A DNA stretch of 64,000 bases from Neovahlkampfia damariscottae (lineage: Eukaryota > Heterolobosea > Selenaionea > Neovahlkampfiida > Neovahlkampfiidae). Of the stretch, positions 8,879-18,800 are shown in pieces (within the stretch, counting starts at the first letter, position 1; every line of letters starts with the position of its first letter). The translations under genes were made by a program, and so were the position numbers. The stretch covers positions 124,001 to 188,000 of the forward strand of contig JABLTG010000008.1 of the NCBI GenBank assembly GCA_016618085.1, written 5' to 3'. The notes under the pieces were generated by a model. It saw nothing but the letters and a program-made list of their open reading frames with translations. It did not search any database and was not told the origin of the DNA.

Positions 8879-10420
8879 ATGATGAAGAATGTTCTTTCGA
8901 TAGATTTGTTCAATGACCTGCTGGATACCACAACCTATTCAAAAGATACACATGATGATCAGAAAGAATTATCCGAAATACATGATCCAAGCCAAAAAAC
9001 GAAACTAAATTATTTATCCGAAGATGAACTTGTAAATATTTTGAACTATCTTCAATTTTCGGACGTTTTGAATTTTAGTGTTACGTCAAAAGAGCTGCGC
9101 AAAATTTCAAGTATTTTTTTTTTTTTTTTTTAAAAGTCGTTATACGAAAGAGCATAATAGAGTCTGGAGATATTTAATTGAAGAAAAATTTGAAAACGCA
9201 GATAATTTAAGAATTGAATTAGAAACTGTATTTGAAGCATCTTCTTTAAAGCATGAAGAAGATAAACAGAAACAAATCTCGAAAGAACAATTTCAAAAAA
9301 AAAAAAAAAAATATGAAAAAGAACGAAAACAATTAGAACATTTATTAAATTTTGAAAGTGAATATGGTTATTATAGAGCTTATAAAAACTTAATTTTCAA
9401 AAAAAAACAAACGATACTTCATAAAGAAGGAAAAGTTAAAGAAAGAGAAGATAAAAGAATAAGATATAGAGTTTTAGAGAAACCACAAAAGATATTTGAA
9501 GGAATAGCTGTTTTTACAACTCCAATATTTTTTCTTTGCTTATTAATTACTTCATTGCTTTATCCTTTATATTTAGATCAAATTATACCAAATGAGATAC
9601 ATTGGTTGATTTTAATCTTATTACCATTTTCATTCAGTACAGTTATATTATTTGCTTTCATTTTATGTATTGCTTTTTTAGCTGATTTTCTGCGGTCTGT
9701 AAGAATGGGTGAACAACTTGAAACTTTATCTGCACTTTTCTTTTTGGGTAATTTATGGATACCTATACTTCCTTTCTTATTTGGTTTAAAAATTTTAATT
9801 TTGGATGAATATTCAAGTTGGAGAGCTGTTCTTTCACCAAACTGGGTTGTTTGTTTCATTTTTTGTTTTTTGACTTTATTTCTACCAAAACGACTTAAGA
9901 TGAAATGGGGCTTATCACATAAATTACTTTGGGGCTTTAATCTTGCTGTTAACTTGGCTGTTTGTGTTACAACTGGTTTATTGTCTGCTAAATTTGATAA
10001 TACTCTTCCAAGTATTCTTGGATTTTCATATTTTATATTCATACCTATTTGGTTGATGTTTTTCTTTTCATTTATTGGAATTGGAATTGGATTCTTATTT
10101 TGTTTGCATCAGTAAGTTGAATATTCATTTTTTTTTTAAAATTTTGAAAGACTTGGATGGAGAAAAGCTATATTTTTGTACATACCTTTAACTTTAAATT
10201 TTGCTATACCACCTTTTATATTTTTTATTCCAATGGGTTTAAAATTAGATGGTGTTATTTCATTTATACCTTGGTCTGTTATTTTCTTACCAATTTATTA
10301 TTTTGGTTTCATTTGGACAGTCATTTGTGTTCTGGTAATTTTTCATTTTTGTATTAAATTTTAAAGTTTTGTCTATGGTTTGTTTGCACTAACAGTAAAG
10401 TTGCAAAAAAAACAAAGTAA
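8879..10420 (+). CDS. F-box fused to TMEM185-like polytopic membrane protein
   Basis: Four exons (8879-9110, 9151-10111, 10151-10334, 10367-10420) join in frame to 476 residues. Residues 45-80 are an F-box (YLSEDELVNILNYLQFSDVL ... NRVWRYL), then a Lys/Glu-rich coiled coil to about residue 200. After that come about eight transmembrane helices. The membrane part has the repeated L-x-L-D-G/E-x-x-S-W pattern of the TMEM185 family (LKLDGVISFIPWSVIFLP and LILDEYSSWRAV). An F-box on a multi-spanning membrane protein suggests recruitment of SCF ligase to a membrane, which is inference. CCAATCA and CCAATTCA elements lie 30-50 bp upstream. The first intron contains a long T tract; splicing at 9150 is the only acceptor found that keeps frame. 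Confidence 0.75.
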
Positions 10421-10496
10421 ATAAACAGTTTGTGAATAAAAAAAAAAGATACAATTCTTGTGAAAAACTCTTTCTAAACAACAAAAAACTGAAATT

Positions 10497-11611
10497 TTAT
10501 TCTTCTTCCATTTTATCTTTTTTTTCTTCCTTTTTATCTTCATCCTCTTTATCTTGTAACGCTTTTAGAAATGGTTCCGTACCTAAAAATAGTTAGTTAT
10601 CTGAACAAAAATAAAAAAACTTTTTTTTTTTCATTTTCAAATGGTTTTGATGATCATTTTCAATAAAAAAAAAAAGATGTGTGTTGTGTGAACTAACCTC
10701 CCAAAAGACCTAAATTTGGATCAAGACCGAGTGATTGCATAAATCCAGATAATTGTCCGTTATGTAATGCAACCTCAATTGTTCTAACAGTTTGTTTAAA
10801 TTGAGCACTTCTGATATGATCACAAACATCAGCGACATTTGATTTAGTTCCTTCTGGGAGATATTTGATGAGTTCGTTGACCAAGTCAGGATTTTTTTGA
10901 ATCACAGAACAAACGTGATCTACACCACAAAAAAAAATTAAAACTTTTCAATTTCATACCTGGATTCAAAACTGACGAAAGTCCAATGTTTGAGGTTTTT
11001 GTACCTTGAGAAGGAATGCTAGAAAGAGCATTTTTTAATGCATCTTCACCAACTGTTCCTTTTTTTGCTTCTGGTTTATTTCCAGAAGAACCAGACCTAA
11101 ATATTGAGTTTTTTTTTTTTTTTTTACAATTGATTCATGGTTTCTGATTGTTGTTGATCTTTTGCTTGAAGTAATCCATTAACTTTATTGACTAATTCTT
11201 CAACTTCTTTTTCATCTTTGAACTCCTGTAACCAGTAAAAAACTTGTTTTGAAGCTTGAAAATCCAAATAAAAAACGTTAGATTTTGTCACTTTATCAAC
11301 TTTTTTAAAAGTTGCTTCTTCTGGAAAAACGATAAAATCCTGAAAAAAAATTAAAAATGAAAAAAAAAAAAAAAAAATACATCAATGACTTTGTTTGTTC
11401 CATCTCTTAAAACCCATTGAAAGTGTAAAAGTGAATCATCCTTTTTTATATTTTATATTTTTTTTGGGGTTACTTTGGTAAGAATGACTTTTCCTTTTCT
11501 TTCATCTGGTGTGACAAGAGTTCCTTCTTTTGTCATTTTACCTGCTTTGAATTCATAAAGTGATTTTTTTGAATTATTTAAGCTTTGTGCTTGTTCAAAT
11601 AAATTGGACAT
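10497..11611 (-). CDS. RPN13: Proteasome ubiquitin receptor Rpn13 / ADRM1
   Basis: Six exons (11474-11611, 11381-11440, 11128-11339, 10960-11096, 10698-10919, 10497-10582) give 284 residues, somewhat shorter than human ADRM1. Residues about 15-115 are the Pru domain: LYEFKAGKM, RKGKVILTK, DDSLLHFQWVLRDG, DDFIVFPEEATFKKV, VFYLDFQASKQVFYWLQEF. This domain binds ubiquitin and docks on Rpn2. Residues about 165-270 are the DEUBAD domain that binds UCH37 (family knowledge), followed by an acidic Lys/Glu tail. Introns are 31-41 nt except the last, 115 nt. The gene starts 56 bp from the divergent PH-PAS-RGS gene and shares its CCAAT-bearing promoter. Confidence 0.93.
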
Positions 11612-11623
11612 TATTGAAAGATT

Positions 11624-11650
11624 ATTGGTTTACCGAAATTCCGCCAATGA
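11624..11650. promoter_or_regulatory. Bidirectional promoter with two CCAAT elements
   Basis: The 55-bp space between the RPN13 start (11611, minus) and the PH-PAS-RGS start (11667, plus) holds ATTGG at 11624-11628 and CCAATGA at 11644-11650, in opposite orientation. Each would lie about 15-20 bp from the start codon it serves. Confidence 0.5.
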
Positions 11651-11666
11651 ATTTATAACAACAAAA

Positions 11667-13073
11667 ATGAGTGGAAAACAAAAAAGTAGAGAAATGAACA
11701 ATAGTTCAGAATCACTAGATCTTGGTTTGGAACCAAGAAAATTTAGTAATTCACAATTTATGAATGCTCCATGTACAGGATATCTCAGAGAACGAGAAAA
11801 AGGAAAATTAGGAATGGAAACATGGAACAAAGCATATTATATGCTCTCAGATAGAGTAATGTATAAATTAAATACATCAGAATCAAAAGAATCAAAAAAT
11901 TATTTTTCAATTTTTCAAACAAAAGTTGTGGATTATGACAAAAGTTCTGGAAGACAAAACAGTTTTTCAATTTTTTTTCAAGATGGAAAACAAAGAGTAT
12001 ATTCTGCAAAAAGCTTTTTGGATAAAGAAAAATGGATGAACACAATCAATCAGTACTCAGGAACAAGTGAGAAAATTTCACATGAATCTGTCTTGCACTC
12101 TTTGAATCATGCTGGAATAGGTTCTGATAAAAATGGTATTATAAAAGTTGTAAATAATCATGCTCTTGCTCTTTTTGGATATAAATCAAAGGATGATTTG
12201 TTAAATAAGAATGTTAATGTTCTAATGTCAGATTCATTACATAAACCACATGACAAGTTGATTGAAAAGTATAATGAAACAGGTATTAAATCACTCATTG
12301 GAAATATCAGAACAGTTCAAGCCAAACATTCAGATGGTAGTATATTTCCAGTTGAAATTTCTTTAGGTGAAACAACAGATGAAAATATGAAGTTCACAGC
12401 TGTTTTTCGACCTCTAAAGAAACAAAATAAAAAAAAACAAGATATAAACCCTGTACTATTGACTCCTTCTTCAAAAGAAATTCATGATTTAAAGAAAGAA
12501 CTTGATAAACAATTGGACTTATTTATTCATGAACTCGGTGAAATAACGAAAGATGAATTCAATGAATTGAAAAAAATCATCAATGAAAAGGTGGAAAATC
12601 ATTCAAAAAGAAAAAAAGAAATTGAAAAGTTATCGATTGAACTTGATGAATTAAGAAAAACATCAAAAAACCTCAGAAATGAATTAAACCTTCATAAACA
12701 AGGAGAAATACCAACAATGCTTGATATTCTAAAAAATGAAAGAACCAATGGTAAATTTCTTGAGTATTGTATTCTATTGAAATGTGAACAAATTGTCATG
12801 TTCTGGAATGAAGTTGAAATTTTTAAAACAAGTAAAATGAATTTAGTTCAAAAGGCAAAGTATATTCATGAAACTTATTTGAATTCCAAAAACAAATTTT
12901 TAATTGGAGAGAAATTATTGGTTGATGTTGAAAGTCAATTGAATTCACCAAAAAATGATTTATTCAATTTAGTACAAAAAGAAGCACTTGAAAAAATGGA
13001 GAATTTCTTTTATAAAACATTTTGTGATACAGCTATTGGAAAAGAAGTAATTGAATATCTTCAATTGGAATAG
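11667..13073 (+). CDS. PH-PAS-RGS domain signalling protein
   Basis: A single exon codes for 468 residues. Residues about 30-130 are a PH domain (GYLREREKGKL, WNKAYYMLSDRVMYKL, FLDKEKWMNTINQY). Residues 135-250 are a PAS domain (GIIKVVNNHALALFGY, VLMSDSLHKPHDKLI, HSDGSIFPVEISLGE), the form found in sensor proteins, with the HRDGS-like insertion. Residues 275-350 are a coiled coil. The C-terminal 120 residues fit an RGS fold (GKFLEYCILLKCEQIVMFWN ... LVQKEALEKMENFFYKTFC). The set suggests a membrane-associated GTPase-activating protein whose activity is tuned by a PAS-bound ligand. That is inference. The start is placed at the ATG 17 bp after CCAATGA. Confidence 0.82.
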   Translation: MSGKQKSREMNNSSESLDLGLEPRKFSNSQFMNAPCTGYLREREKGKLGMETWNKAYYMLSDRVMYKLNTSESKESKNYFSIFQTKVVDYDKSSGRQNSFSIFFQDGKQRVYSAKSFLDKEKWMNTINQYSGTSEKISHESVLHSLNHAGIGSDKNGIIKVVNNHALALFGYKSKDDLLNKNVNVLMSDSLHKPHDKLIEKYNETGIKSLIGNIRTVQAKHSDGSIFPVEISLGETTDENMKFTAVFRPLKKQNKKKQDINPVLLTPSSKEIHDLKKELDKQLDLFIHELGEITKDEFNELKKIINEKVENHSKRKKEIEKLSIELDELRKTSKNLRNELNLHKQGEIPTMLDILKNERTNGKFLEYCILLKCEQIVMFWNEVEIFKTSKMNLVQKAKYIHETYLNSKNKFLIGEKLLVDVESQLNSPKNDLFNLVQKEALEKMENFFYKTFCDTAIGKEVIEYLQLE

Positions 13074-13226
13074 AAATTATTTAAATCATAAAACTTTACA
13101 TTTGAACTCTCATACTTGAAAAGAACTTGTTGAACAATCAATTTCTTGTCAAAAAAGCACTTTTTCGTTAACTTTTTAAATGAGTTTAATGACCAATCAA
13201 ATTTCCGAAAATTGATCCACAAAAGA

Positions 13227-14184
13227 ATGTCATTGTTACCAATTTTCTATTTAATTTCAACTATTTTATTATGTATATACATGTTACATCGTTACAGAAT
13301 GTTACCACAATTTGAATTAAAATCAGTAAATAGTCTTGTCTTGCTGAGAAACATCTCGAACTCAAAAGTAAAAAAAAAAAAACATTGACAACAAAAGGAT
13401 TCTATTTCTTGGATTTATCTACCAAATTACATTAATTTTTTGTTACTTTTTCCACCTTTAAAATGGATGTCTTTTTATCTGTATAAAGAAAATTATCCAG
13501 GTAAAAAAAACAGTTAATTTTTGACATGTTTTTTCAAAAGGAAATTATGAATTTCATGAAGGTTTATTGAAATATTTTGATAGATTATTCTTGAAAATTT
13601 TACAAGAAAAAATTGAACAAATTGTTATCATTGGTTCAAAATTTGACACAAGAACAATTCGTTTTCATAAAATCATCAAAGATATTGAAGTATTTGAATT
13701 AGAAAAAGAAGATATTTTGAAACAAAAAACTGATTGTTTAAAATCTAATAATTTGATATCAACCAATGTAAAATATATTTCAATGTCAAATTTGAAAGAA
13801 ATAGAGAAGAAATTGAATGAAAACAATTTTCAAAAGAAAAATACTATTTGGATGATTGAAAATCAAATTTCATATTTAAAGAATGAACAAGAGATGATTC
13901 GTTTATTTTCATTGATTTCTTCAATGTCACAAAAATTTTTCATTTTGTTTGATTTTGTTGATGAAAAGTTTTTTAATGCACCTGATGAATACGTAAATGA
14001 AGGATCTTTTGAATTTGTGCAACTTATGAAATCAAGAAATGAACGATTGGGATTTGGTATTGATTCTTCAAATTTGAATCAATTTTTGAATGAAAAATAC
14101 AAAATTTATGATTATAAAAATGGAAAAGATTTAGGAACAAATGTACCTTCTTATTTTTCTGCTTGTTGTTTAACAAACAAATAA
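13227..14184 (+). CDS. LCM-like SAM-dependent methyltransferase, membrane anchored
   Basis: Three exons (13227-13367, 13398-13500, 13541-14184) join to 295 residues. The N terminus carries a hydrophobic anchor (LLPIFYLISTILLCIYML). The core has the marks of the leucine carboxyl methyltransferase/TIGR00027 group: IVIIGSKFDTRTIRF (SAM-binding GxxxDTR) and VFELEKEDILKQK, with WMIENQISYL further on. Members methylate carboxyl groups of proteins or small molecules using SAM (family knowledge); the substrate here is unknown. CCAATCA lies about 30 bp before the ATG. Confidence 0.8.
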
Positions 14185-14241
14185 TAAAAATTCAACCAAT
14201 AGAATTCATTCTTAACATTTGTTGTTTTTTTTGACTTGACG

Positions 14242-15001
14242 ATGAAACAATTGAAAATTTTTATTATTTTAATTTTTATGATGATTTCATTGGATGCAAG
14301 TGGAACAAGAAGAGTACCACCTCGTAAAACCCTAAAAACAAATTTTCTAAATTCTTAATTTTAGTTTTTTCCGTTTATCATAAAGCAGTTTTGGCACCTG
14401 GTCAATATCTTTATAAAAGAATACCTGTTCATACATTATTAACTTTTGATATTGATTGTTCACCTGTGAATAGTATTGATGATGTACCTTGTGAAGTTTA
14501 TTTATTTAAAAGTGAAAGTGCTTTAAATCAATGGGATAAAGGTCAAAGAACAGATTCATTATGGTTTGATCCACCTTCAAGATTTAATATTACAACTCAA
14601 ACTATAACTTATCATCATTATGTTAGTTCTGTAAATCAAAGCACAAATGCATTTCTACTTGTAATTTTTTTGTTTGATTTTTTTTGACATATTTAGATTT
14701 ATAATAATGTTGCAAATAAAGCATCAGTTTCAATGGAGTATAATTATCGTTGGGATTATTCTCAAACCTATTGGGATCCAACAAGTAATTTTATTTCTAT
14801 TTTTTTTAATTTTTTTTTTAAAAGTTCTTTTGTCTGTTTTAGCAGGTGTTACAGTTTTATGTTGTTGTACCATTTATTTAGCAGTATTGTTGCTTTGTAT
14901 TTTCTTGTTAAGAAGAGTTTTTTTTTTTTTTTTTTTTACAGTTTCTTTATTAGGCTCCAAAAGAATATGAACCTGTCGATACTGAAGTAAGAGTTTTCTA
15001 A
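14242..15001 (+). CDS. Type I membrane protein with small ectodomain
   Basis: Five exons (14242-14323, 14365-14660, 14697-14784, 14825-14916, 14954-15001) join to 201 residues. It has a signal peptide (MKQLKIFIILIFMMIS), an ectodomain with two Cys and several N-x-S/T sites, one transmembrane helix (LLSVLAGVTVLCCCTIYL) and a 17-residue acidic cytosolic tail (RRAPKEYEPVDTEVRVF). The YEPV may be a sorting-type tyrosine motif, but this is a guess. No family was recognised. Introns have very T-rich 3' ends and the last acceptor (TTTATTAG) was chosen because the nearer one would give an immediate stop. Confidence 0.65.
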
Positions 15002-15053
15002 GAATAAAAATTACAAATTTTATTTCAACATGTATTATGAGTTAATTAATATT

Positions 15054-15728
15054 TTATTCAATCCATTGGACAATATTATCAAATTCTTCTCTCTTTGGAG
15101 CTAATGTGTTAATTTTATCATCTGTAGGATATCCAATGCTCATTCCACAAACTATCATTTTTTCTTTCGGAATTTTACAAAACTCTGAAATGGTTTTTGA
15201 AAATTTTGCCATTGAAAATTGAGGACATGCTCCTATCTCAAAAGAAGCAAATCCTAATAATAAATTTTGCATAAAACTTCCAACATCCAAAAAAGTTCCG
15301 CCAACAGCATTTTCTGGAGATAAAATTAAAAAAAAAACAGGAGCGTTGAAAAAAGTGTAATTTGCTCTTTCATGTTTTTTTTGATCTTCTTTATCTTGCC
15401 AATTCATACTTTTTAGTTTATAAGTTTCTTTTGAAGTTTCTTCCATTTTATTTTTCCAACCTTTTGGTAAAGGAGAAGGACGATTTAAATATTGAGGTTT
15501 CTCTGGATATTCACCTTCATCATATTTTTTTAATAATAAACTTCTCAATTCATCAAGTTTTTCACCTTTGACAACAACAAGTGACCATGGTTGGGTATTC
15601 TTAGAAGAAGGAGCTGATTGAGCTGCAGAAATAACAGCTTTTAAAATTTCAGTTGGCACTTCTTTATCATTTTGAAAAGATCTTTTACAATGTCTTGATT
15701 CAATCAACTTCAATATTTCATTGTCCAT
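15054..15728 (-). CDS. Nitroreductase family FMN oxidoreductase
   Basis: A single exon of 224 residues with the full nitroreductase fold: SRHCKRSFQNDKEVP at the N terminus (FMN-binding RRSxR-like stretch), AAQSAPSSKNTQPW (the SAPSSxNxQPW signature), GTFLDVGSFMQNLLLGFA and CGMSIGYP at the C terminus. Enzymes of this family reduce nitroaromatics or quinones with NAD(P)H. Length matches bacterial members, and the gene lacks introns while most neighbours have them, so bacterial origin by transfer is plausible. Base composition is no different from the surroundings, implying it is not recent. ATTGG lies about 25 bp before the start. Confidence 0.88.
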   Translation of the reverse strand: MDNEILKLIESRHCKRSFQNDKEVPTEILKAVISAAQSAPSSKNTQPWSLVVVKGEKLDELRSLLLKKYDEGEYPEKPQYLNRPSPLPKGWKNKMEETSKETYKLKSMNWQDKEDQKKHERANYTFFNAPVFFLILSPENAVGGTFLDVGSFMQNLLLGFASFEIGACPQFSMAKFSKTISEFCKIPKEKMIVCGMSIGYPTDDKINTLAPKREEFDNIVQWIE

Positions 15729-15805
15729 CTTCTGTTAAACTGATAAAATATGATTGGAGGAATATAAACTTGTTCTTGACAGGTTTGTTATAAAAAAGTT
15801 TTATT

Positions 15806-18800
15806 TTAAATTTCGTGATATGTATCTTCAGATGCACCAAATGGATTCTCGTCCATTTCTTGAATTTCTTTATTTTGTTTTCTTCCACATGTAAATAAGA
15901 ACATAATACCATCTCCAATTAAAAATGGAACATCTTTCCAGAATGCAATATTTGGTATTAAATCTAAACCTTTTGATCCATATTTGATCTTTTTGAAAAT
16001 TACTCCAATAATTAAATAAAGAATAATACCAATAATGACTAACAAAATTAAAATTGAACCAACACTAATGAAAGAAAGAGAAGCTCTAAAATCAATTCCT
16101 TTTGCAAGATCAACATTTTTACAAGTTGTTGATCTTCCATCTTTATCTGTTATAATTGCATTGATTTTATATTTTTGAGCAATAAGAAGTTTCACTTTTG
16201 ATTCATGAGTTTGATCACGATTCAAAGTGAATGAATCAAGTTCAGTACCATGTTTTAAAACAGCACAAACTGTATCCATATTAATCATTGTATCACCTGT
16301 TTCAGCTGAATAGATTTTAACTGTAACTGGATATGCATTAGCACTAACTGGAAATGTTGTAACTCCAACAGTTCTTTCACCTGGTTTATTTTCAGGATCA
16401 TCAAATTCAGACACCGCAATTCTTGAACAATTTGGTCTTAAATCACCTGCATCTGTTGTTGTATATAATGAAAATAATCTATTAGCTGGTAAGTTAACAG
16501 TAACTTTATATTGTTCATTTGGTTGAACATTTTGTTTTGCAACAAGACGTGTTGAATATAATCCATTTTGAGAACTAACAAAATCAGCTGTATCTGGTGT
16601 AATTGGGAATGTTCTTGTTGAATTTCCAACTAAAACAGCACTTCCATCAACTGGTATATCATCACAAACATCCAATTGAACAGTTAATGATTGAGGTTGA
16701 GAATTTGTTAAAACTTCATACCAAGAGTTTGGTCTTGTTTTATCATTTGTATGAATATACATTTTATCAAATGTTAAAAATATAGGTTCTGTTTCTGTTG
16801 CTGTTGAAATTTCAAATCTATGAATTTTTTCTGAACATCCATAAACACCTATATTAATCATGTAATTATCTTTGATTTCTTCTTTTGCAATTTTGATAAT
16901 TGCTGTATCAAAACGATTATGTGAACTTGAATGATGATCATATTTTGTTGCATTTGGATAAATATCTTGGAATGATGTGAATAATGAAATACATGATCCA
17001 TCATAAGCTTTTGCTTGAATGTAAATATTTTCATCTTTAAAGAAAGGAATGGTCATATAAAAGAATGCAGGTTTTCCTTTTGCAACTAAACCAGTTCTAG
17101 GAATACCAGATCTTAATCTACCAAATGATGTTTGTGTTGAAAATAAAAAGTTAGAAACTGTATCAACACCATAAACTGCAAAACTCCATTCAGTATCAGT
17201 TTTATATTTTTTATCAGCTGAATCAATATAAAGTGAATTTCCTGGCCAATCTGTTGATTTCCACATGTAAGATGTAGGTGAAGGAATTGTTGAGTTGCTA
17301 TTAGCATAAAGAATTGTTCTTCCTTTGACCATTGTAACAGAAGTCAGAACATGTTTTGAATTTCTTCCAACAAATGATTTGAATCCAATTGATTTATCTT
17401 TATCAACTTGTTCATAAACATCAAATCCATCTTCTATATATTCGTATTTAGTTGTAGCAGTTAAAACATAAGTTGTATTTGTACCACCAGATCCATAGAT
17501 TCCAAGATAATAATTTCCAGCTTGTGCATCATCAATTGTAACTGAATATGTGTTTAATCCATCTCCTCTTGCTAAATAATCACAATCGAAAATATTTGGT
17601 TCTTCAGTTGTTCTACTGACACATAAAAATGCACTACTTGGTCTTGGTGATGTTAATTGCATTGTGAATTTAACTCTTCCATTTTCAGATAACCTATAAT
17701 TGTAATATTGATATTCATCATATTTAACAACACCAGGAACTGGATGTGAGTTCACCAATCTAAGATTTGTTTTTGATCTGTAAACAATGATTGAAAATGA
17801 AGAATCTTCTTCAGAGAAGCCATGAATTCCAATTTGTAAAAGAGTAATTTGTCTTGCTTTTAATACAGCTGATGGAATTCTAACCCAATCAGCTCTTGAT
17901 GCTCTATAACTCTTGAAATCATATTTTTCTTTTGTAGGTCTGTAACCACTTGATACATAAATATCTGGATCACCATTGTATGATCTAGTTGCAATAATGA
18001 TATCTTCATCATAATCTTCTACCACAAGACGATAGCTAAAGTATTTATAATATCCAGAAGGAACAACACCAAAGTAACCAGCTCCATATGTTAATTCAAC
18101 TGGAACTTGATTTGTTGAAGCAACAATTGTATAATTTGACATTGATGATGTTAATACACCACAATAATACCATCCTTCTTTAATTGTGTTTGGTAATGGT
18201 GCTTCAACTAATCTTCCTCTTCTTCTACTTGAGTATGTATGTTTTTCTCTTGTTGGTTCAGAGTTTGTAGAATCTGAAACAAATAATTCAACAACACCAA
18301 CATTTTCAATGACAGTAAATGTCAAATGATTTGCAAGTGTTTCGTAACCATAATAAAATTTAAAGTATCTGTAATTTTCTAATGCTGAATTTTCAACAAC
18401 AGTGACTGGTTTTCCATCTGATAAAAGTGTTTCATTATGATATGAAGTTGTAGCTAAAATTGTAAATTGAAGTTGTTCGTTTGGTTCTAAACCATATCCT
18501 TTAACGGACATATAATACCAACCAACTCTGTGCCTTGGGTCATCAACTGAAATAACAAGTGTATCTTTTCCACTATTTTGTGATGTCCACATACAACCTC
18601 CACGTCCTCTATCAGGTCTTGGTTGAGGAACTCTTGTTGAAACACAAAGATCAGGATCACCATCTGAAAACGGATTTGTCGGTTTAACGCTAAGAATTAC
18701 ATCATGTTTGTAAACTAATCTAAATTTGAAGAATGAATATTCATCACCATGTACAATATTTGTATGTGGAAGATTTTCTGTCAAAAGTTCTGTTGAAAGT

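Noticed and set aside
9578-10042. Minus-strand 154-codon open frame
   Set aside because: It is antisense to the membrane-spanning part of the F-box/TMEM185-like gene, where hydrophobic codons produce open antisense frames rich in Lys and Asn.
13146-13226. Longer N terminus of the methyltransferase
   Set aside because: The CCAATCA element lies in this stretch and the ATG at 13227 begins directly with the membrane anchor.
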